Origin: Heterostelium multicystogenum
Lineage: Eukaryota; Evosea; Eumycetozoa; Acytosteliales; Acytosteliaceae
Assembly: GCA_003667245.1 (NCBI GenBank)
Contig: RCNN01000046.1
Coordinates: 1-64,000, forward strand
Direction of reading: 5' to 3'
DNA: 64,000 nt
The notes under the pieces are model-generated. The model made no database searches and was not told where the DNA came from. It was given only the letters and a program-made list of their open reading frames with translations. Position numbers and translations under genes: made by a program. Of this stretch, positions 33,445-45,661 are shown in pieces; the first letter of the stretch is position 1, and every line of letters begins with the position of its first letter.

Positions 33445-34384
33445 ATGAAAATATACTTGTTATTCTTTGTGTTTATTTCATTGTGTATATCAAAATCTAT
33501 AGCTGAAAATGAATGTAGATCATTTATTGAAAAGGTTATTGATAACTCAATTGATTTGTATTGTACTAGCATGTCGATTATTGGATTTGAAAGACACAAT
33601 ATGATGTCTGTCAAAGGAGATTTGTATTATAATAAAGATATAGATGGTGTTTCACAAAGGGATAAATTTCTCAAAAAGTTATCTGAAGAATCAGTTAATT
33701 GTGAACCATCTTTGCTCATCCACCAACCCTTTTCCGTCAAGACAATCCAGAAAGTATCGAACTTTGCTATTTTTTAGAAACTTTAGGTAAATAATATAAC
33801 TATAATTCGAATGTTGATGGAATGTAAAATTAATATTTCTTTTTAGTGTATTACTTGATACAGAGAATGCTCCATTGTATTGTGACGTTGACGGTAATCT
33901 TTCTTTTAAGACCACAACTGGAAGATATTTAATTAATGTAAGTTTTTTACAAATATACTGGTCATAAATGTAATCCTAAATTATTTCTTGGAAAATATAG
34001 ATTAAACAATCAAAAGATAAATGTGAAGAATCCTATTTCGCATCACATTGCGGTGGCAATACTAAAAATCCAAAACCACTCAAAAAGAACTTAGGTCTAA
34101 AACTTCATACTGAAATGGTTGAAAAATGGAATGAAACACAGAAACTCTACCAATATGAGGCAACCATTAAAAATAATAACAAATATGCAATTGCAGATAT
34201 TGAGCTTTCAACTCAAAACTTCCTTCCAATTTCTGTTTGGGGATTCGAACTAAACAAACAAGCAATTTTGAGAATGCCAGACTACAAGAATATCCTCCTC
34301 CCTGACGAAGAGTTTATTTTTGGATTTGTATTGGACGATCCAAATTTCAAACTAGATATTTACAACTTTCAATCATTCGAATAA
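33445..34384 (+). CDS. Secreted protein with C-terminal CBM49-like domain
   Basis: Signal peptide MKIYLLFFVFISLCISKSIA, then a Cys-containing N-terminal region of about 110 residues with no recognised domain. Three exons: 33445-33786, 33847-33936, 34001-34384. The last exon carries a CBM49-type cellulose-binding module: KLHTEMVEKWNETQKLYQYE, ATIKNNNKYAIADIELST, PISVWGFELN, LLPDEEFIFGFVLDD. Aromatic and Asn positions fit this domain, which is common in dictyostelid extracellular-matrix and spore-coat proteins. One frame break at the T6 run 33770-33775: removing one T gives FAIFRNFSVLLDTENAPLYC across the first intron. Cellulose binding is inferred from the domain only. Confidence 0.75.
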
Positions 34385-34711
34385 ACCTATTTATCACTCT
34401 CTATAATTGGTGATAGATAAAATAATATATCTATTTGTATATTATAATTGCTATCAATGTGTACATTTTATTTTTTGACTTTGGTTTTAGGACTGATTCT
34501 TTGACTATTACAATGATTGTTGTTGTGGTTGTAGATTAATTGTTTAATTTATTACAAATTTACCAATAATATATATTGATATGAAATGGGGAGTTGGGGA
34601 GTTGGTTTAATTGATTGATTGATTGATTGATTGAATGGATTATTATTGTAGAGGAGAAAAAAAATAAAGAAATAAATAAATAAATAATAGAAAAATTGAA
34701 GAGGAAAAATA

Positions 34712-36646
34712 TTAGTTTACCTGCTTCAGTTTCTTCCAGTAATTAATAATCTCGGTATTGGAATCGGGTGATTTTCTTTTCATTTCATCGTCATTGAGAA
34801 GATCGCTCACTCTAATTTGATTGTCTCTTCTTGGAGTTTCAATAGTGTTGTTTTGGTTGTCGATAGTGCTAGTTTGGTGTTCATTGAGGTTGCTATAAAT
34901 CCTATTGTTATAATTATTATGGATAGGATGACTATTGTAACGATGACCTCGTTGATCTTGATAATGATTAAGTTGATTGTTATTACTACTTGTGCTTGAT
35001 GATGATGTGGTTGTGGTGGTAGTGGTAGTTGTGGTTGTGTAGTTATAATGGTAGTCATAATCATTTAATTGGTTTTCTTCTTTGAAGTCATTGTAGTTGT
35101 GTCCATTACTATTACTATCACTATGATTTCCATGGCTATTATTAAAGTTTAGATCATTACCTATGAATCCTAGCTTTAGATCTTCGCCACTTTCATCCGA
35201 ATCGTTGTCATCCTCCGAATCGTTATCCTGTGAATTGGTTCCATACTCTTCTTCGCTACCACTGTCTATATTCCAATAAACTTTAGAACATCTATAAGCA
35301 ATAACCGTTAGAAGAATTCCGAGAAGTGAATGAAATAACTTACATATTAACAACTTTAATCAACTCTGAATCAGAATTGAATTTACTTTGCATTTGTGAA
35401 AATATTTCATCTGCTTCCAGTCCTTTGGCATATTGTTCTTTAATATATAGTTTTTGCTCCATTGAAACTGGAAGTCTATTAATGATTGATCTTTGTTTTA
35501 AACAAATAACTATATTAGTTCAATTTCTACTATTATATATTATACATCAATACTATACTTTTTATATAATCTATAAATTAATTTTTCATCTCTTTTCAGG
35601 TGACTTTTCTGTACAGAATTAAACTCCTTAAAAATAGCGGCCCATTCTGGAGACCCCATTGATAAGTGACTGGCATTATGCTTATTTACTAACTCTACAA
35701 GAAGTACCTCTTCTTCATCATTGAATTTGGTCAACTGGCACTGTTGTTTAATTTGGATTGGCGACCTAGTAGAACCAAAACTCTCATATACTGCAGGCAT
35801 ATGGGTGATCCCATTGAATGTATGCTTCGATACAATAGCCCATAATCTTTCTTTCTCTTCTTTGGACCATGCTCCTTTTTTGGTCTTGGCAAAATACAAA
35901 CAGTTGTGACTGGTAAAAGTAAATTGGTCAATACATCAATTAAATAGAATTTTGATTTATGTTAACCTACTGATTTCTTAGCTGCTCACTGGTACGTTGA
36001 TTTTCTTTATCCACTCCGGTGTTGAATTCTTTCTCGATGTCATTCCACTTGCCGTTGTACTTTGAATATAGTTGTGCTAGTTTTAAATTCTCTTCTTGGG
36101 AGAAGTCCTTGCGATTGGTAATAGAAACCTTTCGAGTTAAATTTCCATATTGTCCAACCAATTGGCTCTTACTTCTAGTATTCCCAAACTCCTTGGACAC
36201 CTTTTTAAAATTGATTCTACTTTCACCATTGGGAAATACCTTTGAGTGTTTGGCAACTAGTGAAAATAATTTAGTGAGCTCTTCATTGGTCCACGGCTGT
36301 CTATAATTACTTGATACTTTGGATCTTTCAATATCTTCAAGACATCCAATCCTTTGTTACAACAATGGAAACAAAACATATACAATGATTGTTATTATTT
36401 ATATTAAAATCAATAGGAAGACTACTGGATGAATGTTGGAACAACTTACTTCTTTAAAATTTGTTTTGTTTTAAATTGTCTGAGGCATTCATATTTGCCA
36501 TAGATTAGCTCCCAGTCCAAGATACGCTTGGATGGTGCCTCGATGACATCGGTGCCAGGGACTCTTCGTTTAAAGGAATCGATATTTTTCAGAATCTCCA
36601 CTACTGCTTTGGTCTGCTCTGAATTGAATGAGGTTTTTCCACCCAT
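34712..36646 (-). CDS. Myb/SANT-like DNA-binding protein
   Basis: Probable nuclear DNA-binding or chromatin protein. Starts MGGKTSFNSEQTKAVVEILK. At least three SANT/Myb-like units follow: PWTNEELTKLFSLVAKHSKV, DFSQEENLKLAQLYSKYNGK with WNDIEKEFN, and AWSKEEKERLWAIVSKHTFN, then FNDEEEVLLVELVNKHNASH with EWAAIFKEFN. Each has the spaced Trp/aromatic helix pattern. After NRLPVSMEQKLYIKEQYAKG comes an acidic region (SGSEEEYGTNSQDND) and a Thr11/Ser/Asn-rich low-complexity stretch, ending NTEIINYWKKLKQVN. About six exons; introns near 36360-36445, 35913-35967, 35495-35545 and 35290-35342. One splice phase near 35540 does not close cleanly, which may be another base error. Confidence 0.75.
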
Positions 36647-39428
36647 ACTATATCGATTTACTAAATCAAGAAAGATAGAACTTTCTCTCTTTCTTGATTT
36701 TTTGAAAATTAAGAATTTGATTTGTTTTTTGTTCTCTGGATGATAGTTTGTATTTTCAAATTGTGTGCTATGAATGACGAAAGTAATAATAATAATAAAA
36801 GAGTTCTAAACTAAGACACAGAACGATGATACATTAGCATCTATCTATCTATCTATCAATCTATTATCAAATAATAATTCTTCAACATAGATCTTATTAG
36901 ATAAAATACAATTATGTAGTAATTAATTATGAATAAATAATAAAGTACTATAATAGGTTGATTGAATATACTCTACTCTACTAGATAAATCTTGGGTTGA
37001 TGATCAACTTTTGAAAAGAATAATATATTTGGATTAATCAAAATAAAAATAAAATACAAAAACAATAGAAAAAGAATAATATCAGTCGTCTGTGTGAGCC
37101 CAAGAATGCGACCAAATTAATGATTTTGTGAAAAATGGTAATGATGAATTATGCACGAAATTCTATCTGTCTTCTGACTGAATAATTACTATATAGTATT
37201 AAGAATAGAGTTTCTTCTCTTTAAATATTTATTATACCTAATTACTATTTAATTATTATTATTATTTATTATTATTATAAATACTATTAATAAATTAATT
37301 TTAAAATGAATTGAAATTGATTATTATAATATATAGAAACATAATATATTAATTGGTAGGTATTTCTATCTTTGATTAAAGTAGATTGAAATTAGATAAA
37401 ATTAAAGGCACATCCTTTTTTTTTTTTTTTTCCTTTCTATATAAAATAATAATAATAATAATTTTTATTAAAAAAAACAAAGTAAAAATTGTTAGTTTAA
37501 AGTGTCATCAACATTGAACAAAACCAAGTTTAATCATCATAATATTAAATGTGCAAACAAGAGCACGCACTTTGAAAATTCGTATGGGTTAAAAAAGAAA
37601 AAATACAAAAAAAAACACAATCACCCCACACTCTCCTCCATTTAGTAGCAAATACGCAACGCAATATTTATTGGAGGAAAGAATCCTTATCCACCTCTTC
37701 TGTTCTGTGTAGATACAACTTAATCTCTATGTTAACTTGCTTTTGATCGTCAACCAACAATACAACAACAACATTAACAATAATAATAATAATAACCATC
37801 AAAACAGGAAAAAAAAACCATTTTACTAAATTTGAAGAAGAAAGATTCATGAATGACTGAATGATTTAATATACTCCTCAAGTTTTGTTTGGTTTTGGAG
37901 TTGTTGAAACAAATTAAAAAAAGAAAAAAAAAATCCAATCAATCCTAACATCATTCAAAAATAATAGAGGTGTTAGCGGTGCTTTGCGACAATGTAAAAG
38001 TAGTTGCAGAATTATTGTGAAGAGAGTTGCTCAGTCTACAGTGTATGCAGCATGATTTGGGTCAAACTTGAAAACAAACCACGCACTCACTCACTATCAT
38101 CAACAACATTAACACACAAAATCCAAATCACACAATCACTTTACAAACAGCATCAATTCATTCATTCATACATATATCCCCATTAAATCAACTCCTCCAC
38201 ACCCACCCACCAATACCAAACTAGATCAATGACGAAAAACCAATTGATTTTTGGTGCAACCTGCTTTTGTATTGGCCAAAAATCATTTTAATCGTATCGA
38301 TATTTAGAGAAGAGTTTTTTTTAAATGTTGTTGTGAATTTGGCTATTTAGAGAGGGTTGCATAAGGTTATATCACTTGAAGTGTTCGAACCCGAGTTTTT
38401 GTGTTTATTGGCTATTTTTAAACCTATCAAAACTAGTGGTATTGATCACAACATATATCCTCATCACTGTAGATTTCCCAGGGTAAGACGTACTCGAGTA
38501 TCAAAAAAATAATAATAATATTAATAATAATAATAACATCCATTTGGCTAGATCGATCGATCTATTCTATTTTATCCACTTGTAAAGCATTGAAATGATA
38601 TGATTAGCTTAGTAACTATTAATTTTAGTGGTAATGATGTGTTTCTTTAATAGATTTTTTGATCTCAATTGTAATAAAAATCTTTAGAATGGCTTGTGTA
38701 ATCATATATGATGAACTGAACTCAACATACTTTAATACTTTGGCATCATTTTGTTAGCTCTCTACTTTTTTTTGGGTCCAATCAATCTAATTAGTGTTAC
38801 ATTGTAAACTTAACCAAAGCATGTGCAATTAAAAGAAAGGTTTCTTGTTTTTTTAGTGCCTCTACTTTCGTAAAAAAGCATCAATTCAATAAACAAACAT
38901 CTATTGAGCAACTTAATAATATCAACATTATCAGACCTTACCTTGTCTCACAGATTTAATCATCATTCTTGTAAATTAACAAATGAGTTAGTTATGTACT
39001 ACTTCCAGAAAAACCCTCAATGGAAGTTGATATCTATTCTATTAATAGAATTCTAAAAGTCGTGACTAGAAGCCTTGACCAACACTTCTAGAAGAAATAA
39101 CAATTATATTATCATTATTAGTATTTTTAAAAGCAGTAGTTGTTGTTAGTATTGTTATATCTGAATGAACTCACTGAGTTATTACTATTGGATCGATCTA
39201 TAGGTATTATTATCGTAATAACAATCACTCTCAGACTAGAAGATGTTTGTTATCGTTGTTGTATTATTATTCCATGTAACATAACTTTAACAATCATCAA
39301 AGTAGTACAAATCAAAACCCTGTAGCTTTGCTTCTATTTATACAACAACGCAAAGGAAATTTTATATATAAAAAACAAAAAAAAAAAACCAACAATCAGC
39401 AAATCCCAGTACCGAACAAATCTATGCC
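36647..39428. other. Gene-poor AT-rich stretch
   Basis: 2.8 kb with no supported gene. Contains a TCTA tetranucleotide run (36840-36857), a T18 run near 37410-37430, AAT microsatellites (37448 and 38510-38535) and a short CACACTC-rich segment (38080-38215). A B-box-like gttcgaaccc at 38391 lacks a T-stem and A box, so I do not call a tRNA. Confidence 0.4.
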
Positions 39429-39575
39429 ATGGATGTAGGAAAGAGTGTTGCTGATTTGTGTGAATTTAATAGAGTTTGCGGGCTCCTGGTTCTGGAGTCA
39501 CAAAAGCACCTAGGTGCTCCAATTCCCGGGCTCGTTTTTAACAATGATCTGCAAATATTCAAAGTTAAATGCTAG
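39429..39575 (+). CDS. Hypothetical 48-aa protein in a GC-rich island
   Basis: Open frame preceded by an A-rich leader (aaaaaacaaaaaaaaaaacc) of the kind found before dictyostelid start codons. It begins MDVGKSVADLCEFNRVCG, continues LLVLESQKHLGAPIPGLVF and ends IFKVKC. GC content is near 45%, well above the flanks, and stays raised to about 39880. The sequence includes a 12-bp palindrome, gcacctaggtgc. It could be a real small protein, the first exon of a longer gene, or part of a structured RNA. No family recognised. Confidence 0.35.
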   Translation: MDVGKSVADLCEFNRVCGLLVLESQKHLGAPIPGLVFNNDLQIFKVKC

Positions 39576-40134
39576 AAACAATCATCTGCATCCTCATAAA
39601 GCTAGCTTTATTTGAAATCTCTGCAGTGCGGCAGTGTGAATGTGTGTATGCTTATGAACAGGGTTTTGTGCAAGACCGAGCTTGTATTTTTCATTTTATG
39701 TCAGCTTTATTTGGAGTGCTTGCAAGCTGTTCCACAAGAGTCTAACTAGTTGTGCGGCACAACAGCATAAAACCAACACAGCAGTGGCAGTGCGGGGCAG
39801 AGGCATCGATGTTTCTGCTGCTGAATCGCTGTTCAAAAGCAAGGGTCCACCCCTCCAGCAGCGCAGATCCACCACCACCACCCAACAACTAAAATTTAGT
39901 TGTAAAACAACAACAATATTGTTGGGTGAATTTGCTATTACAATGACTCTACTACTATTATTATAGTGATTAAAATTGATTTGGAGGTTGTTGTATTGTT
40001 GTGGTTGTTGTTGTTGCTGCTGTTGTTCCTAAGTAAACCGAGTTAGTTTAGTTGATTTACTAATCATATTTTTGATAGCTTAACGAGTATCTATATCTGT
40101 TTTATATATATCTACAGATAAAGTAAAGCTAAGA

Positions 40135-41544
40135 ATGTACAAATATCTTTTTATTTCTACTTTATTGCTCATCGCTACTCAATGCGTATTGAGTGCATCT
40201 AACCTCAACGGTTGCATTCCTAAAGGTGAATTCAATGACCAAACTGATTATTTCCCTGTAAAAGCACAAAGTAAGTACTTACTTCTATATATACATTGAT
40301 ACATACATAGAACTAATCAAATAATATTATATAATATAGTTCAAAACTCTACATTGTTTAATGTTACCTATACAAAGACATACAAGGTTATCTCCACTTC
40401 TGCTAATAATATGGTATACGTCTTGTATCAATGTGGTGCTCCAATCCCTGATGCAAGTCTATTCCCAAATACCACAAAGTTCTTTTCAGTTCCATTGGAC
40501 AACTGCGCCATCACTGGTACCACTCCACTCTCTTACTTCACTTTGATGGGTATTGCCAATAAGATTGCATACACTGGATCGGCCGATCTCATTGCATCTC
40601 CATGCATTCTCCAGGATATCGAAAAGGGAGTCATTCAACAACTTTCTACCAACAGCACCATCAAGTCCCAGCAATTGGCCTCCGTTGGTGCCGTGTTCCA
40701 AGGTGATTACGAGAAGTCAACAAGCAACTCTGTTGCTACCTACGAAACTAAGGATCCAGGTCCCTTGCATCGTACTGGTTGGGTTAACTTTTTCGGTATG
40801 TTCTTCAATGCCGAAGCCGATGCCGCCAGAGTCTTTGCCAACATCTCCACCAACTATCACTGCTTCTCCAACGTCTCACGTCTTACTTTGGATGCTCACG
40901 AGACCGAGAGCAAGTTAGTTGCCTGGACCACATACAACGCACCATCAAAATACAACCAAAACACCGCAAGCTGGTCCATTTCCAACGCCGGTTACAAAGC
41001 CAAGTTGACCACCGATGCTGGTGCTAGATTGCTTGATCTCAATAACTCCACAAAGAACATTGCTGAATTCTTCGAGATGATCAAGAATGTCGATGTCATC
41101 ATTGACGAAACCTACCAACTCAACACATTCGACGACTTCCTCATGGCCTACCAAATCAACACCACTGAGTTGCAATCAAAATTCAAGTTTGTCACCAATA
41201 AGGCTGTTTTCCGTGAAGATGGATTGGAAAATGCCTATGACGGTCGTGATTGGTTCCAATCTGCCGTTTCTTTCAACGATGCAGTCCTCCAAGACATCAT
41301 CCGTGCAGTCTACCCATTGGTTTTGCCTGCTGGTACTCAACCACTTTGGATTCGTAACCTTGCCACCAATGAGCCAATCCAAAGATTAATCGCTAGCAAC
41401 TGCACAACCTCCGACCGCCCTCAAATCTATGTAAATAGAGTCATCCAATGTCCAACCATGCCATTGAACATCAACTCTGCTACAACTCTTATCCCTACCC
41501 TTTTTGCTATCATCCTCTCCATAGCCTTCGCATTACTATTTTAA
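40135..41544 (+). CDS. Secreted periplasmic-binding-protein-like, probable GPI anchor
   Basis: 446 aa, two exons (40135-40270 and 40340-41544) with a 69-nt intron splitting an Ile codon. Signal peptide MYKYLFISTLLLIATQCVLS. The body resembles ABC-transporter substrate-binding (TroA/FecB-like) folds found as surface proteins in some protists: NVTYTKTYKVISTSANNMVY, VLYQCGAPIP, IASPCILQDIEKGVIQQLS, HRTGWVNFFGMFFNAEADAA, AWTTYNAPS, DVDVIIDETY-type strand VIIDETYQLNTFDDFLMAYQ, DGRDWFQSAVSFNDAVLQDI. About a dozen N-glycosylation sites (NST, NTT, NIS). The C-terminus (NSATTLIPTLFAIILSIAFA) looks like a GPI-attachment signal. A metal or siderophore ligand is possible but unproven. No permease or ATPase gene lies nearby. 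Confidence 0.7.
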
Positions 41545-41649
41545 ACTGATAGATAGAATCTATTAAACAAGCATAAACAATCGGGTAGATCCTGATTGTA
41601 AATCGATTATTATTATTATTATTTAAACTTGAAATGTATTGTTTGTCTA

Positions 41650-43824
41650 CTATCTAATCTTGTAGTTCTCGAGATATTTAAAAGTGTGTCTGTTTCGCTC
41701 GTATTCATTGCTGTCGTTGTTAATTAGTTTGGTGATTGAATCATAGAGCCTTGGGTTAGGAGGATTGCCCAATCGACTGAGCAGATATTCAACAACATCT
41801 GTGTACCCAAGGGTGACTGCAGAGACAAAAATAGGGAAGTGCTTCATATTATTGAACTGAAGATGTTTGCTCTCAAATAAGTAGGTGACTGACTCTGGAC
41901 ATCCTCCAGTAACAGATTTCGTGCCAATCTCATCAATAAAGTTCTTGAGATCTGGAGCTGCTCCCATCAGTTTCTGGAATCTCTCAGAGTGCACTAACTT
42001 TAGATGAGGATAGTGCCCAGAGTAATCTTTAAATTGGAAGAGAATAGGCGGACGTTTTTGAAGGAACTTGCTACTGTGCTCAAGATAGTCAAGGACAACA
42101 TCTGTAACCTCTATTCTTTCGAGTTTAAAATGGAAGTTATCAAACTCAAAGTCCATCCTTGGCAAGAGGAACTTGATTACTTTATATGAGAAGTCTCTGT
42201 TAAAGATTTCGAGTAGGTCAATTTGCCTCCTATCACAAAGTAGTCGCAAGATGTCTAGGTCTTCACGTTGGCAAGCAGCGATGATCGCCTTTTGGTAAAA
42301 TGAGTCGGGGATGTGCAGTCCGCTACTGGTTGCCATGTCAACGAATTCATAGTGTCCTAGCATCACCGCAGCCTTGAGATAGTTGCACTTTATATGGTTA
42401 TGCTTGTGATAGAAGTACTCAAACAGCTCAATCGAGTATTCTAGGGCAGTTGCTAGCGTGAGTTCTATCTCACCTTGGTAGTTTCCAAGTGCGATAATTC
42501 GATCGATATAGGAAATGATATCGCGGCTCTTCATCTTTGCAAGCAACGAGATCTGGATTGATGATTGAATATTTGCCCTTAAGTTTATAGTGTTGTATTT
42601 CTCAGCAATATAGAGTAGTGTGTCGAGTCCACATTGTACTTTAGCCTTGTTAAAGACAAATGATTCCAAATCTGGAAACTCCTTTCCTATATTGCTCTCC
42701 TCAATTAGATATTGTACAATGGCAAGGTGTCCAGACAAGGCAGCACCCTCCACAATATCGAGTGTGACACCGTGGTTGGAGAGCACGTACTTGAGCAAAG
42801 TCAGACCGAGCTCAGCACTCAGATTTCGCCAGGTATGAAAGTAGATAGGTGTAGGTATATCTTTAAGTAGCCTAAGTATCTCTACTCTTCCATTTTCAAG
42901 TGCAGTTGTCGCAGCAATATTTGTAAATCTGTGATTGCCATCGACGCTTATACCATATTCATACTGTATCAGTAATTTAACAAGCTCAGTGTTTCCAACC
43001 TTTGCTGCCTCGAGAACCGCATTGGATGTGCACTTTATAGGATTGTGAATGAATCTGAGTCTTCCAGCCTTGGATAGAGCCTGTCCAAGTAAATAGATAA
43101 CTACCTTATTGTGGCCTCGAGCAGAAGCGATATCGATTGCTCGAACTGTGCAGCTTTCCGTTCTGTTCTCAAGAAGGAATTTCAATACATCGAGATGGCC
43201 CCCTATAGCAGCAGCATCGGCAACCACAACAGAAAACATTGAGTCTCTGCCATGAAGATATTTGATTACCTCTAGATTTCCAGACTTGGCAGCTTTGTAT
43301 GCTGCCCTACTGCTTGGTCGCACCAAATCGTAGAATCTGTCAATGATGTCTAATCGATTGCTGGAGGCAGCGGCTTGGTGGATAAGGTCGGACGCCGTGA
43401 ATGGAAATTGATTCACTATTCTTTCGATCAATGACAAAGGGGAGTTCCGAAGCTTTATGAGCACAGTCAGGACAGTATGTGTAAAATAGAGATTGCTTCT
43501 TCCACCTGGGAACCTGTAGTCCAAGTCCATTAGAAACTCAACTATATCCAATGTATTGAGTGACGACAACAATACGGACAAGGAGCTGGAGGACCAGACC
43601 GATGTCAGAAATCTCGGGTTTTTCTCCACCTTTAGCTGGTGTCGCACATGCGAAAACAGCTTTTTCTCGACCAACCAATTTATATCGACATCCGGGTCAC
43701 GACAAGCCCTGTACCTGCAAGTATATGTTGTACATCCATGATGATTGAAAGAGCATATCAACTTTATTACAAAACCATTATTTAATATTTTTCTAAATGA
43801 ATAATCTATATTATTATTATCCAT
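41650..43824 (-). CDS. Ankyrin-repeat protein of dictyostelid type
   Basis: 724 aa, single intact exon. The N-terminal 100 residues (start MDNNNIDYSFRKILNNGFVI, then CRYRACRDPDVDINWLVEKK) resemble the leader of the large dictyostelid ankyrin families. Degenerate ankyrin repeats follow throughout: AAKSGNLEVIKYLHGRD, AAAIGGHLDVLKFLLEN, IASARGHNKVVIYLLGQ, AAKVGNTELVKLLIQYE, AALSGHLAIVQYLIEES, AACQREDLDILRLLCDR and AVTLGYTDVVEYLLSRL. No kinase, SAM or membrane domain is seen. A protein-binding scaffold is the only safe inference. Its frame is clean over 2.2 kb, in contrast with several broken genes in this window. Confidence 0.87.
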   Translation of the reverse strand: MDNNNIDYSFRKILNNGFVIKLICSFNHHGCTTYTCRYRACRDPDVDINWLVEKKLFSHVRHQLKVEKNPRFLTSVWSSSSLSVLLSSLNTLDIVEFLMDLDYRFPGGRSNLYFTHTVLTVLIKLRNSPLSLIERIVNQFPFTASDLIHQAAASSNRLDIIDRFYDLVRPSSRAAYKAAKSGNLEVIKYLHGRDSMFSVVVADAAAIGGHLDVLKFLLENRTESCTVRAIDIASARGHNKVVIYLLGQALSKAGRLRFIHNPIKCTSNAVLEAAKVGNTELVKLLIQYEYGISVDGNHRFTNIAATTALENGRVEILRLLKDIPTPIYFHTWRNLSAELGLTLLKYVLSNHGVTLDIVEGAALSGHLAIVQYLIEESNIGKEFPDLESFVFNKAKVQCGLDTLLYIAEKYNTINLRANIQSSIQISLLAKMKSRDIISYIDRIIALGNYQGEIELTLATALEYSIELFEYFYHKHNHIKCNYLKAAVMLGHYEFVDMATSSGLHIPDSFYQKAIIAACQREDLDILRLLCDRRQIDLLEIFNRDFSYKVIKFLLPRMDFEFDNFHFKLERIEVTDVVLDYLEHSSKFLQKRPPILFQFKDYSGHYPHLKLVHSERFQKLMGAAPDLKNFIDEIGTKSVTGGCPESVTYLFESKHLQFNNMKHFPIFVSAVTLGYTDVVEYLLSRLGNPPNPRLYDSITKLINNDSNEYERNRHTFKYLENYKIR

Positions 43825-44066
43825 GTTACCAAAACAAGATTAAAAATGGTGATGTATCACTGATCATAAATAAAAAAATAAAACAAAAACCCTGGTCAAA
43901 AGACCCAATTCTCTTTTCTGCAACAACACAACTAAACAGATCGGATACATGATCGTCTGAATAAATCTGAGATATAATGATTCATACATCTTGTAAATAA
44001 CGTGCTTGAGTTTCATTGTCACTTATTAAGGATAAGATCTTTTAAAAACCGAATGGACCTCTCATC

Positions 44067-44400
44067 TCAAAATTTGACAAATTGATCAAATAAATGTTTT
44101 ATCATATCAATAGCTGAAAGCTCTCGGTTGTTTAGTTTTCCAATGTACATTGCAATATTAATATCAATTTGATCTCCAAGAAAAGGATTCAACAAGATCT
44201 CAATGTGTGGGATCCCAATTTGTAAGGGATTCATTTAAATCAATATATAAAAAGGCTGGGCTTCTGTACAATTTAATATAGTGAGTATTAGAAAGTTGGA
44301 TGTGTTGTTGGTACCAGGTTATCTCCTTAAACTCTGATAAGAAGTCAAAGCTTCATTAACTAAAATTAATAAACATGTTGCTATGGGATTGAGTTGAAAT
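44067..44400 (-). pseudogene. Damaged minus-strand gene of unknown family
   Basis: Three coding-like stretches in order on the minus strand: MRFQLNPIATCLLILVNEAL (from about 44400), FDFLSEFKEITWYQQHIQLS then NTHYIKLYRSPAFLYIDLNE, and finally LQIGIPHIEILLNPFLGDQI, DINIAMYIGKLNNRELSAID, MIKHLFDQFVKF with TGA at 44067-44069. The final frame alone is open for 55 codons from an ATG at 44234. They join with two single-base shifts. The composition is clearly protein-like. It may extend further upstream (an open stretch KVWVSPFNVSECVVVFSS near 44490-44530). Family not recognised. It could be a live gene with base errors. Confidence 0.4.
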
Positions 44401-45420
44401 CGCATCGATACCAACAAATCTGGAATTAGACACTTCTCAAGTATTCGTATTTATACAACTATAAATTCGCAAGAGAAGAAAAAACAACAACACATTCCGA
44501 AACATTGAAAGGTGACACCCATACTTTTATTGTAGGGATCCAATTTAATTAATATCGCTCATCAAAAAAATACATTTAAAAAACCTTCTTTGATCCGTTT
44601 TTGTAATCATAAAAAACAAAGATTTACATAAAAAAATTAATCAAAAAATTAAAAAAATTAACCCAAAAGATATTTATTGATCGATCGTACCACATTTTGG
44701 ATTGATAATAGAAGAGTGGCCCCATTGATTTGGAACAAAAAAAAATTAAAAAAACCAAACAAAAAATAAGTAGACCCTGGAGTGTCTGGACTGTCTTACT
44801 TGCTCACTATTATTGTGAATCTTGTAACAACAAACCATACAGTATATATCAATACCAAATTCAGTTGTTCTTTTCAGTAGCAATCACCAAACAAAAATCA
44901 AAAATAAATCCTTTGAAACAAAACAAACCAAACAAACAAATAAACTAGCTACTACTTTACTTTTAACCAAACCAAAAGTCATAGTTTAGTTCAAGTTTAC
45001 TAGTTAAACATTGTACATATATCAATCATCAAATCAAGCAATCAATCCAATCAAACAACAACAAATAAACAGCAGCTTTATATTTATATTTATTTATAAC
45101 TTGTAGCATTATCCATAATTTAGACATTTAGTTCACATTTAGGTTTTTTGGTCTATCACTCATCAATCAAGTCAAATATAAGCTTGGAATTAAATTAAAT
45201 TTAAAAAGTACTTAGAGTAGAAATAGAAACACATAGAAATTATTATTTTTGATCAATATATAATTTATAAACCGTAAGTTCTGTTATATCTATTTTCTAT
45301 CTTCCTTTGCCACTTCTTTTCTCTTCCCTTCTTTCAGCATTTTCTATTGCTACTGTAAATACTATTTGGATTGTATGGTAGACAGTTTTCATAGCGGATC
45401 TCCAGAAGATAATTTTTACA

Positions 45421-45661
45421 ATGGAGGAAAAACAGTTTGCTTTTTTAACACAACACCCTCTTCTTACAAAAGTGGAAGGTCCTTCGAGAAACACACCAAT
45501 AGATGTATTTCATACCATCTTTATTAAGTCTTGTGTGTTTTATGGTGAGTTTTTGGATCAAACTAAAAACAAAAAAACAAAAAACAAACCATTGATACCC
45601 ATTAATTAACTATATATCAGATCATCATTGGTTTGATTATATTCGGACTCACAAACAATGA
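45421..45661 (+). CDS. Hypothetical 54-aa protein, two exons
   Basis: Exon 1 (45421-45544) starts MEEKQFAFLTQHPLLTKVEG and ends VFHTIFIKSCVFY plus one base, with a gtgagt donor. A 76-nt intron ends tatatatcag, and exon 2 (45621-45661) encodes DHHWFDYIRTHKQ and a TGA stop. Phases close exactly to 165 nt. The protein has no signal peptide, no membrane segment and no recognised domain. The upstream region is T/C-rich (cttcctttgccacttctttt). It could also be the first exons of a longer gene. Confidence 0.5.

Noticed and set aside
38381..38405. B-box-like gttcgaaccc (also at about 46890)
   Set aside because: The flanking bases do not form a T-stem and no properly spaced A box or acceptor stem is present.
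39682..39966. 94-codon plus-strand frame in the GC-rich island
   Set aside because: The start context is not A-rich, composition changes abruptly along it, and it ends in a CTA/TTA repeat; I could not support it as a protein.
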